Part shown: positions 1-7,228 of the stretch, one piece after another
Numbering within the stretch: position 1 is the stretch's first letter
Layout of the letters: each line of letters opens with the position of its first letter
Source of the DNA: Candidatus Omnitrophota bacterium
GTDB taxonomy: Bacteria; Omnitrophota; Gorgyraeia; Gorgyraeales; Gorgyraeaceae
DNA: 17,172 bases
Reading direction: 5' to 3'
Assembly (NCBI GenBank): GCA_018901615.1
Contig: JAHIEN010000087.1
Location: 1-17,172, forward strand
The notes under the pieces: model-generated
Told to the model about the DNA's origin: nothing
The model's input: only the letters and a program-made list of their open reading frames with translations
The model's database searches: none
Made by a program: the position numbers and the translations under genes

Positions 1-134
1 CTCGCAGCATAATTCAGAACCCGCGGGCTGCTCGGGACAAATTTGCCTTTGGCAAATTTGGTGGGTCCGCCTCGACATCTTGCTTTGTAGAATGTCGGCG
101 AGACCTCACCAAAAATTTTGTTTTACAAAATTTT
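1..134. repeat. Cluster of three hairpins downstream of tRNA-Tyr
   Basis: No gene is visible here. Three inverted repeats lie side by side. The first is a perfect 10-bp stem CAAATTTGCC/GGCAAATTTG with loop TTT (38-60). The second is imperfect, with outer arms CGACAT (73-78) and ATGTCG (92-97). The third is a perfect 14-bp stem CACCAAAAATTTTG/CAAAATTTTTGGTG with loop TTTTA (107-139), whose right arm runs into the tRNA-Tyr 3' end. An 8-bp palindrome CCCGCGGG lies at 20-27 and the octamer CTCGGGAC at 31-38. The stems are A/T-rich or lack a following U tract, so they look more like repeat elements than standard intrinsic terminators, although a role in ending or processing the tRNA transcript is possible. 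Confidence 0.6.
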
Positions 135-220
<86 letters not shown>

Positions 221-228
221 ATTGCAAA

Positions 229-323
229 GGTAACCAGTAACTCGTAACCGGTAACTAGGAATTTTTAAAATTCTAAAACCAAATCTTTTTATTCCTGGTT
301 CCTGGTTACGGGTTACGGGTTAC
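229..323. repeat. Inverted pair of four-unit heptamer arrays
   Basis: Left arm: four heptamers GGTAACC, AGTAACT, CGTAACC, GGTAACT (229-256) followed by AGGAAT. Right arm on the plus strand: TGGTTCC, TGGTTAC, GGGTTAC, GGGTTAC (296-323), which is the reverse complement pattern and is also bounded inward by the complement of GGAAT. The spacer (about 263-290) is A/T-rich. The element lies between nnrD and tRNA-Tyr, and its right arm supplies the last codons and stop of nnrD. No clear promoter for the tRNA is seen inside it. Confidence 0.85.
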
Positions 324-1160
324 TAACTTTATTGCCTCAGGTATTTTTTCCAATATGTCGCTCGCTATGAGACCTGCTTCCCCTTTTTCTCTTCCTGCCA
401 GATCTCCAGCAATGCCATGCACATACACGGCCCATTTCGCCGCGTCAAACGCCTCTAATCCCTGTGCCAGAAATCCTGCTATTATCCCTGTCAGCACATC
501 GCCGCTGCCTGCAGTTGCCATCCCAGGATTCCCTGTTTTGTTTAAATAAAATCTTTGCTTGATACCAGGATCCGCCACAATTGTTCCTGCGCCCTTTAAA
601 ACCACTACAGCATTATAATAATTTGCAAATTTTTTTGCAACAATTAATCGATTCTTCTTTATGTAGTCCACGTCCTTTTTAAAAAGCCCTGCCATCTCTC
701 CTTGATGCGGCGTAATAATATACGGGTTTTTTATCTTTTTTAATATAGCTGGGTTCGCTGAAGCGGCATTCAGCGCGTCAGCGTCAAGCACCATAGGCCT
801 TTTCGCGCTCACTATAAGCTCTCTTATTAATTTCTGCGTTTCCTTATTCGAAGAAAGACCGGGTCCTAAAACAGCGACATCAGAATCATTAATTTTTTTC
901 AAGGCCTCTGTCTTGGCCTTTAATGAAAGCGTGCCCTGCCTGGTCTCTGAAAGAGGGCAAGTCATTGCTTCTGTTAATTTTATTTCCATTACCGCATTCA
1001 GCGAACGCGGTATACCAAGGGTAACAAGACCTGCGCCCGAGCGCATACATGCCTGGCTGCAAAGAGCTGCCGCGCCAGTAAGCCCTGTGGACCCGGCTAA
1101 AATAAACACCTGCCCGTAATCGCCTTTATAGGAATCTCTTTTTCTTTTTTTTAAAAACAT
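306..1160 (-). CDS. nnrD: ADP-dependent NAD(P)H-hydrate dehydratase
   Basis: Predicted to dehydrate the S form of NAD(P)HX (hydrated, inactive NAD(P)H) back to NAD(P)H using ADP, a cytosolic metabolite-repair step. The 284-residue ribokinase-like protein has the family landmarks GSTGLTGAA (23-31), VLGPGLS (97-103), VLDADALNA (124-132), ITPHQGEM (149-156) and the ADP/catalytic stretch GNPGMATAGSGD (210-221, likely catalytic Asp221). It matches the C-terminal half of bifunctional Nnr (E. coli YjeF). The N-terminal epimerase half (NnrE) is absent and not in this window. The ATG overlaps the end of acpS by 10 bases, so coupling is likely; the ribosome-binding site is weak. The last residues, LVTRNP, and the TAA stop are encoded by a heptamer repeat (296-323), so the native C-terminus has probably been replaced or extended by the repeat. 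Confidence 0.93.
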   Translation of the reverse strand: MFLKKRKRDSYKGDYGQVFILAGSTGLTGAAALCSQACMRSGAGLVTLGIPRSLNAVMEIKLTEAMTCPLSETRQGTLSLKAKTEALKKINDSDVAVLGPGLSSNKETQKLIRELIVSAKRPMVLDADALNAASANPAILKKIKNPYIITPHQGEMAGLFKKDVDYIKKNRLIVAKKFANYYNAVVVLKGAGTIVADPGIKQRFYLNKTGNPGMATAGSGDVLTGIIAGFLAQGLEAFDAAKWAVYVHGIAGDLAGREKGEAGLIASDILEKIPEAIKLVTRNP

Positions 1161-1552
1161 TTTTTCTCGTAAGGGTTATTTTTCCAGAGGATTGCGTTGC
1201 TTACCGCGTAATTATTTGTGTGGGACATACTGACCATTATATTGTCAAGCTGGTTTTTATCCGCGAATTCTTTGACCTCGCCGTGCAATATTACCTCGGG
1301 CTTGCCTTTTGAATCATTAAGGATTTCAATATTTTTAAGCCTCGCGCCGATCCTAGTGTCGCCAAACGCCTTGAGCACTGATTCCTTGCAGGCAAAGCGG
1401 GCAGCAAGCGTTTCATGGGAAAACTTCTTGGTATTAGCGTAATCAAGCTCTCTCTGTGTAAACACCCTCTTCAGGAATAGCTCGCCCCATTTATCAAGGA
1501 CCTTTTTTACCCGCCATACTTCTATAATATCCACACCTATCCCTATTATCAT
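1151..1552 (-). CDS. acpS: Holo-[acyl-carrier-protein] synthase
   Basis: Transfers the 4'-phosphopantetheine arm of CoA to the serine of apo-ACP, activating it for fatty acid synthesis. The 133-residue protein shows the AcpS motifs: GIGVDIIEVWRV at the start with the Mg-binding Asp8, FTQREL (31-36), LAARFACKESVLKAFG (49-64, Glu57 as metal ligand), and the SMSHTNNYAVSNAI strand near the end, equivalent to the usual SISH motif. Its length is slightly above the usual 120-125 residues because of a lysine/cysteine-ending tail that overlaps the start of nnrD. The start overlaps the pdxJ stop as ATGA (1549-1552), which argues for translational coupling. The substrate CoA is linked to coaX further upstream in the same block. 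Confidence 0.93.
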   Translation of the reverse strand: MIIGIGVDIIEVWRVKKVLDKWGELFLKRVFTQRELDYANTKKFSHETLAARFACKESVLKAFGDTRIGARLKNIEILNDSKGKPEVILHGEVKEFADKNQLDNIMVSMSHTNNYAVSNAILWKNNPYEKKCF

Positions 1553-2262
1553 TTTATGAGCGCTTTCATATCTTTTACCGCCTTATATAACCCTGAAAAT
1601 ATGGCCCGCGAGATTATAGAATGGCCTATGTTTAATTCATTGACACCTTTTATATTCGCTATCCTCTTCGCGTTCAGATAATTCAGGCCATGCCCGGCAT
1701 TCACCACCAGACCAAGCGACAGACTGTAGTCTATTGCGTTTTTTATTTTTCTATACTCTATGTCTGTCGCCTCTCTGTTTACTGCCAGGCTGTATCTTCC
1801 TGTATGTATCTCTATAATATCCACTCCAATGGCCTTTGCTTCATAGATCTCTTTTTCGTCAGGGTCAATAAAAAGACTCACGTCTATATCTTTTTCTTTT
1901 AAAAGCTCGACCGCTCTTTTTATTTTCGCGCTATTCTTTGTAACGCTTAGGCCACCTTCTGTAGTAAGTTCCTGTCTTTTTTCCGGGACAAGAGTGGCCT
2001 GGTGTGGGCGAATCTTTCTGGCAATCTGCACAATGTTCTGGTTTATTGACATCTCTAGGTTAAATCTGGTCTTCACGACACGCCTTAACTTTTTTATATC
2101 CGCATCATTAATATGTCTGCGATCTTCCCTTAAATGAGCGACTAAGCTGTTGCATCCCGCCTTTTCGCATATCAAAGCAGCGGCAACAGGATCTGGCTCA
2201 ACGCCTCCTCTTGCCTGGCGCAATGTTGCCACATGGTCTATGTTTACGCCGAGCTCTGGCAT
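1549..2262 (-). CDS. pdxJ: Pyridoxine 5'-phosphate synthase
   Basis: Condenses 1-deoxy-D-xylulose 5-phosphate with 3-amino-2-oxopropyl phosphate to form pyridoxine 5'-phosphate, the last ring-forming step of DXP-dependent vitamin B6 synthesis. The 237-residue TIM barrel begins with the characteristic LGVNIDHVATLRQARGG (4-20) and has VAHLREDRRHI (41-51), FNLEMS (67-72) and VNAGHGLNY (187-195). His43, Glu70 and His191 align with the catalytic His45, Glu72 and His193 region of E. coli PdxJ. FIDPD and EIHTGRY (phosphate-binding loop region) are present. The ATG lies one base after the stop of the preceding small membrane protein gene, so it is almost certainly co-translated. Its place directly behind cdaA and a ybbR-like gene is unusual, because glmM often follows there in Firmicutes. 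Confidence 0.95.
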   Translation of the reverse strand: MPELGVNIDHVATLRQARGGVEPDPVAAALICEKAGCNSLVAHLREDRRHINDADIKKLRRVVKTRFNLEMSINQNIVQIARKIRPHQATLVPEKRQELTTEGGLSVTKNSAKIKRAVELLKEKDIDVSLFIDPDEKEIYEAKAIGVDIIEIHTGRYSLAVNREATDIEYRKIKNAIDYSLSLGLVVNAGHGLNYLNAKRIANIKGVNELNIGHSIISRAIFSGLYKAVKDMKALIK

Positions 2263-2263
2263 A

Positions 2264-2488
2264 TTACTTGTTCTCCGTTACGTATCCTTTATTCTTTGTT
2301 TTCTTTTCCGGGGCTGGCTGTTCTTGTGAATTTTCGTCCAGGTATGATTTGTAGAGTTCAGAGCCATAAAACTTACTCGCCAGGCGGTTGTTTTTTTCCA
2401 ATTCGCCGTTCACATAGAACCACGTTATAATAGCGAGGACCAGAGATATGACCTTTATCCAGAAATTATTAAATACCCAATCTTTCAT
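2264..2488 (-). CDS. Short YbbR/CdaR-like single-pass membrane protein
   Basis: A 74-residue protein of unproven function. Residues about 8-27 form one hydrophobic helix in the context NNFWIKVISLVLAIITWFYV, followed by NGEL. This closely resembles the N-terminal membrane anchor of YbbR/CdaR proteins, which regulate the diadenylate cyclase CdaA. Full-length CdaR carries three or four extracytoplasmic YbbR domains; here only about 45 polar, charged residues follow (LDENSQEQPAPEKKTKNKG region), too short for even one domain. The start overlaps the cdaA stop as ATGA (2485-2488), and pdxJ begins one base after its stop, so no remnant of a longer gene is left. I infer a minimal CdaA partner, based on position and the anchor only. 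Confidence 0.8.
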   Translation of the reverse strand: MKDWVFNNFWIKVISLVLAIITWFYVNGELEKNNRLASKFYGSELYKSYLDENSQEQPAPEKKTKNKGYVTENK

Positions 2489-3267
2489 GGTCGACTCCTG
2501 TTAGAAGCTATGTCTTTTTTCTTTCTTTCGGGCTTACAGAGATTATTCAATACACGGCTAAGCGCGTCCTTATCAAGGTCATGCGTCAGCTTTCCGCCCG
2601 TAGCCACTGAAATACTTCCTGTTTCCTCAGAAATTACTATCACCACGGCGTCGCTTTCCTCGCTCAGGCCAAGACCTGCCCTGTGCCTGGTGCCTAAGGT
2701 CCTTGACACCTTGGGATTCTGCGTAAGCGGGAATAAGCAGCCCGCGCCTGAAATCCTATTCCCTGAGATTATCACTCCGCCGTCATGGAGCGGAGTATTT
2801 GGCATAAATATCGTCATCAAAAGCTCTGTATTTACCTTGGCGTCTATTTCTATGCCGCTCTCCACATAATGGTTCAGCCTGCTCTCTCTCTGAATCGCTA
2901 TAAGCGCGCCTATGCGGCGCTTTGACAGAGAAAGCGAGGCCTTTACTACCTCCTTGATAATCTCTGCCTCTTTAAAAAATATCTCTGACCAGCGATGCTG
3001 GCCTATACCGGCCAGTCCTCTGCGCAATTCAGGCTGGAATATAATAAGAAAACCTATGACTGATATCGCGAACAATTTAGTAAGGATCCAGTTGATCGAG
3101 TCCAGGCCCAGTTTCTGCGTGATAATAAAAAAAAGCGCTATCAATATTATGCCTTTTAAAACATGGACCCCTCTCGTGCCGCGCGAAAACATCAAAATCA
3201 CATAAAATATGAACCAGAGGATCCCTATCTCGACAAATATCTTTGCTAAAACCAGATAATTAGGCAT
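2485..3267 (-). CDS. cdaA: Membrane-bound diadenylate cyclase, CdaA type
   Basis: Predicted to join two ATP into cyclic di-AMP, a messenger that usually controls potassium and osmotic balance. The 260-residue protein has three N-terminal hydrophobic segments (about 7-25, 36-53 and 58-77) ending in FQPELRRGLAGIG, typical of CdaA, then a DAC (DisA_N) domain. Landmarks are NTPLHDGGVII (157-167), the GAGCLFPLT strand (174-182), GTRHRAGLGLSEESDAVV (192-209) and VISEETGSISVA (211-222). The catalytic DGA motif reads DGG (162-164) and RHRAA reads RHRAG, both conservative changes. The catalytic Asp162 and RHR are kept, so activity is expected. The start overlaps folP by 8 bases and the stop overlaps the ybbR-like gene by 4. 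A folP-cdaA-ybbR order after ftsH fits an essential operon. Confidence 0.94.
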   Translation of the reverse strand: MPNYLVLAKIFVEIGILWFIFYVILMFSRGTRGVHVLKGIILIALFFIITQKLGLDSINWILTKLFAISVIGFLIIFQPELRRGLAGIGQHRWSEIFFKEAEIIKEVVKASLSLSKRRIGALIAIQRESRLNHYVESGIEIDAKVNTELLMTIFMPNTPLHDGGVIISGNRISGAGCLFPLTQNPKVSRTLGTRHRAGLGLSEESDAVVIVISEETGSISVATGGKLTHDLDKDALSRVLNNLCKPERKKKDIASNRSRP

Positions 3268-4093
3268 TTATCTTCTCCCTGTTTCTTATAATGGCGTCTG
3301 CGACCCTGACCACCTGCTTCATCTCTTTCACGTCGTGCACCCTCACGATATCCGCGCCGTTGTTTATTGAAATAGCCACACTGGCCGCTGTGCCCCATAC
3401 CCTTTCCTGCGGCTCAGCGCCTAGGATAGCGCCTATGAAAGACTTTCTTGAAGCCCCAACCAAAATAGGCTTGTCCATGACCTTGAAAGCTGACAGGTTA
3501 TTTAAAATCTCGAGATTGTGCTCAAGGGTCTTTCCAAAACCTATACCTGGGTCTACTATGATATTTTCTTTTTTTACACCATTTTTCTCAGCCCGATTCA
3601 CGAGGTCAGTAAGTTTTTTGAGGATCTCTTTTATAATATTGTTGTACGTCGGAAATTCCTGCATTGTCTGTGGCTCGCCTTTGATATGCATTATAATGAT
3701 ACCCGCGTCATATCTAACGGCGACCTCAGTCATGCGGCTGTCACATTCAAGTCCTGTTATATCATTTATTATGGATGCGCCTTTGTCTAGCGCGCGCAGC
3801 GCAACTTCTGACTTACGCGTATCAACTGAAATCGGGATCTTTATTTTTTTTGCCAGTTTCTCCACAACAGGCACCACCCTCTTTATTTCTTCTTCCAGAG
3901 AAACAGGCTGGGCCCCAGGTCTTGTGGATTCACCGCCTATGTCAATTATATCCGCGCCTTCTTCAATGATCCTCTCCGCCTCTTCGAGCGCGCGACCCAC
4001 GTCATTATACACGCCGTCTCCGCTGAATGAATCAGGCGTGAGATTCAGTATGCCCATCACATAGGTGCGTGAACCAAAATCAAGGCCATTCAT
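3260..4093 (-). CDS. folP: Dihydropteroate synthase
   Basis: Couples 6-hydroxymethyl-7,8-dihydropterin pyrophosphate with p-aminobenzoate to give 7,8-dihydropteroate in folate synthesis; the usual sulfonamide target. The 277-residue TIM barrel shows both family signatures: VMGILNLTPDSFSGDG (12-27) and GADIIDIGGESTRPGA (46-61). It also has ISVDTRKSEVA (88-98), INDITGLE (109-116), MHIKGEPQTMQ (135-145), VDPGIGFGKT (180-189), GASRKSFIG (213-221) and a C-terminal VRVHDVKE that carries the conserved Arg-x-His. No key residue appears missing. The start overlaps the ftsH stop as ATGA (4090-4093). No other folate gene is in the window. Confidence 0.96.
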   Translation of the reverse strand: MNGLDFGSRTYVMGILNLTPDSFSGDGVYNDVGRALEEAERIIEEGADIIDIGGESTRPGAQPVSLEEEIKRVVPVVEKLAKKIKIPISVDTRKSEVALRALDKGASIINDITGLECDSRMTEVAVRYDAGIIIMHIKGEPQTMQEFPTYNNIIKEILKKLTDLVNRAEKNGVKKENIIVDPGIGFGKTLEHNLEILNNLSAFKVMDKPILVGASRKSFIGAILGAEPQERVWGTAASVAISINNGADIVRVHDVKEMKQVVRVADAIIRNREKINA

Positions 4094-5967
4094 GTGTTCT
4101 TAGATTCTGGGAAAATAAGACTCTTTACTTCTTCTGAATCCATTACCTCTTTTTCCAGCAATTTTTCAGCTAGAAGCTTCAGCTTATCACTGTTTTTTGC
4201 CAGCTCTTTTTCAGCCCTTGAATAGCATTCGTCTGTTATGCGGCGCACTTCTTTATCTATATCTACCGCGGTGGCCTCGCTGTAATTCTTTTGCTCAGTT
4301 ATGTCTCGGCCCAGAAAAATCTGTTCCTCGCGTTTTCCAAAAGTAAGGCTACCCAGCTTCTCGCTCATGCCCCATCTCATCACCATATCCCTCGCGATCT
4401 CAGTGGCCTTCTCCAGATCGTTCTGCGCGCCAGTGGAAAGCTCGTTAAATATCATGACCTCGCTGGCCCTACCCCCCATAAGACCTGTTATAGTGGACAT
4501 CAAATACTTTTTAGTATAATAATGCCTGTCCTCTATGGGGAGCTTCATTGTATATCCGCCCGCCATGCCCCTGGGAATAATAGACACCTTATGCAGCGGA
4601 TCGCCGTCGGGAATAAGAAAAGACAAAAGCGCGTGGCCTGCCTCGTGATACGCGGTCATCTTTTTTTCTTCAGAGCTAAGCACCCTGGCTTTTTTCTGCG
4701 GTCCGGCGATGACCCTTTCAATAGATTCCTGCAGCTCTTCTTTCTCAACTGAATTTTTATTTCTCCTGGCAGCCAATAACGCGCCTTCATTAACAAGATT
4801 CGCCAGATCTGCTCCTGAAAACCCCGATGTCTGCCTGGCAATAGACCTCAGATCAACTTCTTTCGCTATCTTTATTTTTTTTACATGAACTTTCAAAATA
4901 TCCTCCCTGCCTATTATATCAGGCCTGAAAATCACTATCAACCTGTCAAATCTGCCAGGCCTCAATAACGCAGGATCAAGCACATCCGGCCTGTTGGTCG
5001 CCGCTATCAATATAACACCTTCCTGCGTGTCAAACCCATCCATCTCCACGAGAAGCGCATTAAGGGTCTGCTCTCGCTCGTCGTGGCCTCCGCCAATACC
5101 GGCAAACCTCTGCCTTCCAACAGCGTCTATCTCATCTATGAAAATTATGCAGCCCTTGCCACCCATTTTAGCGGCGCGCTTTGCCTGTTCAAACATATCT
5201 CTTACTCTGGACGCGCCCACACCCACAAACATCTCCACAAAATCTGAACCACTTATGCTGAAAAAGGGGACATCTGCCTCGCCGCTGACTGCCTTTGCGA
5301 GCAATGTCTTTCCTGTCCCAGGTGGGCCCATAAGCAACACACCTTTGGGAATCTTACCGCCAAGTTTTTGGAATTTCTTAGGCTCTTTTAAAAATTCTAT
5401 GATCTCTTTGAGTTCTTCTTTTGCCTCGTCCACTCCGGCAACGTCATTGAAAGTGATCTTGGTCTTGTCTTTTGTAATCTGTTTTGCCTTGCTCTTGCCA
5501 AAAGAAAGGAGCCTGCCGCCGCCTCCTCCCTGAGCGCTCCTGTAGACAAAAAACCACAAAAATCCGATAAAGAGTATCATCGGCCCAAGAGAATAAAATA
5601 GATTAACCCACAATGTCTTTGGGGGCTTTATATCAAAGTCAGGAACATTTTTTTTCAACTCCCTCAGAAGATCCTGGTCTCCCACCGGGATATTTACTGT
5701 AAACTGCGCGCCACTCGAGAGAACTCCTTTGACGCGGTCTTCCACCTTGACAGCTGACATTATAGCTCCTGATTCGCTGTTCCCTTGAAGCAGTTGATAA
5801 AATTCCCCGTATGTCATTTCTCTAGGAGCTGACTGAGGGCCGATCGAACCCATCCTGAACATATACATGAGAAACAAGAATATGCCAAGCCATAGAAATA
5901 CATTCTTGTTGAAATTATTTTTATTGTTATTCTGTTTTCTGCCCTTATTCTGGTTCTGAATTCTCAT
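4090..5967 (-). CDS. ftsH: ATP-dependent zinc metalloprotease FtsH
   Basis: Membrane-anchored AAA+ protease that extracts and degrades membrane and regulatory proteins as a hexamer. The 625-residue protein has an Asn/Lys-rich N-terminus, TM1 at about 22-38, an extracytoplasmic domain, TM2 at about 121-142 and a Gly-rich linker. The AAA module follows with Walker A GPPGTGKT (214-221), the pore-loop stretch MFVGVG (246-251), Walker B IIFIDEID (274-281), and the second region of homology ATNRPDVLDPALLRPGRFDR (323-342). The protease domain has HEAGH (441-445), and Asp517 in GAQNDLEKA is the likely third zinc ligand. Length is normal. The start is supported by AGGAAGGA about 5 bases upstream. A promoter-like sequence lies 41 bases before the ATG, so this gene probably opens the ftsH-to-nnrD operon. 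Confidence 0.97.
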   Translation of the reverse strand: MRIQNQNKGRKQNNNKNNFNKNVFLWLGIFLFLMYMFRMGSIGPQSAPREMTYGEFYQLLQGNSESGAIMSAVKVEDRVKGVLSSGAQFTVNIPVGDQDLLRELKKNVPDFDIKPPKTLWVNLFYSLGPMILFIGFLWFFVYRSAQGGGGGRLLSFGKSKAKQITKDKTKITFNDVAGVDEAKEELKEIIEFLKEPKKFQKLGGKIPKGVLLMGPPGTGKTLLAKAVSGEADVPFFSISGSDFVEMFVGVGASRVRDMFEQAKRAAKMGGKGCIIFIDEIDAVGRQRFAGIGGGHDEREQTLNALLVEMDGFDTQEGVILIAATNRPDVLDPALLRPGRFDRLIVIFRPDIIGREDILKVHVKKIKIAKEVDLRSIARQTSGFSGADLANLVNEGALLAARRNKNSVEKEELQESIERVIAGPQKKARVLSSEEKKMTAYHEAGHALLSFLIPDGDPLHKVSIIPRGMAGGYTMKLPIEDRHYYTKKYLMSTITGLMGGRASEVMIFNELSTGAQNDLEKATEIARDMVMRWGMSEKLGSLTFGKREEQIFLGRDITEQKNYSEATAVDIDKEVRRITDECYSRAEKELAKNSDKLKLLAEKLLEKEVMDSEEVKSLIFPESKNT

Positions 5968-6007
5968 CTTATTCCTTCCTGTTCACATCCGCCTAGCTCA
6001 AATATTT

Positions 6008-6036
6008 ATTTTATCAACCAATTCCTAAAAAAGCAA
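6008..6036 (-). promoter_or_regulatory. Putative sigma70-type promoter for the ftsH operon
   Basis: Read on the minus strand, TTGCTT (6036-6031) and TAAAAT (6013-6008) are separated by exactly 17 bases. Each is close to the TTGACA and TATAAT consensus. The site lies in the 108-base gap between tilS and ftsH, just downstream of a palindrome (6039-6079), with a good ribosome-binding site and ATG following. This is pattern matching only; the local A/T richness makes chance matches possible. Confidence 0.45.
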
Positions 6037-6038
6037 GC

Positions 6039-6079
6039 TTAACTTGACATTTCGAGTATTACTCGTTTTGTCAAGTTAA
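6039..6079. repeat. Nested palindrome, copy A (overlaps tilS stop)
   Basis: Outer arms TTAACTTGACA (6039-6049) and TGTCAAGTTAA (6069-6079) pair over 11 bp. An inner stem CGAGT/ACTCG (6053-6057 and 6061-6065) has loop ATT. The TAA stop of tilS (6078-6076) is formed by the right arm. A shorter copy is found at 15240-15271: the shared right half from ATTACTCG to GTTA is identical over 21 bases. There is no U tract, so it does not look like a standard terminator. Confidence 0.85.
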
Positions 6080-7080
6080 ACCTTTTTAAATATTATAGCA
6101 CCTTTTTCTTTTTTTATATCTATGCCTCCTGGCAGGTCTACGACTGAATTTACGGGTCTTGCATTCACTAATTCCTCTATCTCCTTCCAGTGCTGATATG
6201 TAAATCTTCTAAGGTCGCCCTTGAGTTCTTTCAAGGCGCTCCTGATTATCCTTTTTTTAATTGCGTGCGGTTGTTTTTTAAATTTTCCGATATCTACGGT
6301 AATATATCCTGACCTGCTCTTTTTTGACATTATCTTAAACTTACGGCTACTGAACTTCTCCAGAAATTCATCCTCTGTCCTGAGGTTTTCAGCCATGTTT
6401 ACCAGGACCTCTTTTATGTTAGGGTTGAACCTGTCTTCAAGATAAGGGATCAACTCGTGTCTTACCTTATTGCGTGTAAACACCACCTCATCATTGGACG
6501 AATCATGCCGGCACTTAAGCCCGCACTCTTTTATAAATCCTTCTATCTCCTGTCTTGTGGCATTGATAAGCGGCCTTATGACAACCATGCCTTTCATGTC
6601 TTTCACCGGATTCATACCCCCAAGTCCTGACAGGCCTGAACCGCGTATCATACGCATCAAAATCGTCTCTGCCTGATCGTCTTTTGTGTGGCCAACAGCA
6701 ATTTTATCTACACTGTTCTCGCGCGCAACCCTGAAAAAAAATTCATAACGCTCAAGACGCGCGACTTCCTCTGAAGACATGCCCTTTTCTTCTGCAATCT
6801 TCGGGATGTCTCTTTCTTCACAAAAAGCTGTCAGGCCCATTGATTCTGCCAGATCTTGACAAAACTTCCTGTCCTGCTTTGATTCTTCTCCTCTGAACAT
6901 ATGATCAATATGCGCTATATATATTTTTAGACTATAGTCCTGTTTAATAGCTGCCAACGCATGAAGAAGGGCAACTGAATCAGGGCCTCCTGACAAACCC
7001 ACCAGCACGCTGTCATGCCTGTCGAGCATCCTGTATTTTTTTATGGTAGATCTGATTTTGTCAAGGAAAGTGGCTGGCAT
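6076..7080 (-). CDS. tilS: tRNA(Ile)-lysidine synthase
   Basis: Uses ATP and lysine to convert cytidine 34 of tRNA-Ile(CAU) to lysidine, switching its reading from AUG to AUA; essential in most bacteria. The 334-residue protein has the N-type PP-loop LVGLSGGPDSVALLHAL (26-42), then YIAHIDHMFRGEES and VGHTKDDQAETILMRMIRGSGLSGLGGM, which are diagnostic for TilS, and RPLI and RHDSSN motifs. A C-terminal region of about 90 residues is shorter than in E. coli, comparable to other short TilS forms. The ribosome-binding site is weak: GAGGGG lies about 16 bases from the ATG. The gene follows tRNA-Met by 148 bases, and its stop codon is provided by a palindrome (6039-6079). Confidence 0.95.
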   Translation of the reverse strand: MPATFLDKIRSTIKKYRMLDRHDSVLVGLSGGPDSVALLHALAAIKQDYSLKIYIAHIDHMFRGEESKQDRKFCQDLAESMGLTAFCEERDIPKIAEEKGMSSEEVARLERYEFFFRVARENSVDKIAVGHTKDDQAETILMRMIRGSGLSGLGGMNPVKDMKGMVVIRPLINATRQEIEGFIKECGLKCRHDSSNDEVVFTRNKVRHELIPYLEDRFNPNIKEVLVNMAENLRTEDEFLEKFSSRKFKIMSKKSRSGYITVDIGKFKKQPHAIKKRIIRSALKELKGDLRRFTYQHWKEIEELVNARPVNSVVDLPGGIDIKKEKGAIIFKKV

Positions 7081-7228
7081 GATAAACTTTTATTTTGCCC
7101 CTCGTCGCGTTCGCACGGAGGCTGGTTCACATGCTCACGTGCTCGGGACTATTACTCGAGACTATCCTGAGCAAGTAAAAATTTTTTATCTCTTCATGAA
7201 TGCATAAAAATTTTTACGCGTCGAAGGA
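7081..7228. repeat. Repeat-bearing gap between tRNA-Met and tilS
   Basis: No gene is seen in these 148 bases. GTAAAAATTTTT (7175-7186) and AAAAATTTTTAC (7206-7217) form a 12-bp inverted repeat around a loop that contains TTCATGAA. GCTCGGGA (7141-7148) and TCCTGAGC (7165-7172) form a second imperfect hairpin and include the octamer CTCGGGAC (7142-7149), which recurs in other gaps. No convincing promoter for tilS is found, so tilS may depend on read-through from upstream. Confidence 0.55.

Noticed and set aside
229..323. Heptamer arrays as a CRISPR array
   Set aside because: Units are 7 bases with no spacers, and no cas genes are present.
2264..2488. Frameshifted remnant of a full-length cdaR
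   Set aside because: pdxJ begins one base after the stop, so no room or remnant exists for lost YbbR domains.
3291..4064. Long open frame on the plus strand (257 codons) opposite folP
   Set aside because: It is the antisense shadow of folP, which has clear family motifs; the plus-strand translation is Ser/Ile-rich with no recognisable domain. Other plus-strand frames (for example 4994-5533 opposite ftsH) fail for the same reason.
4656..4841. Small minus-strand frame within ftsH (61 codons)
   Set aside because: It is an alternative frame inside the well-supported ftsH gene with no domain or start signal.
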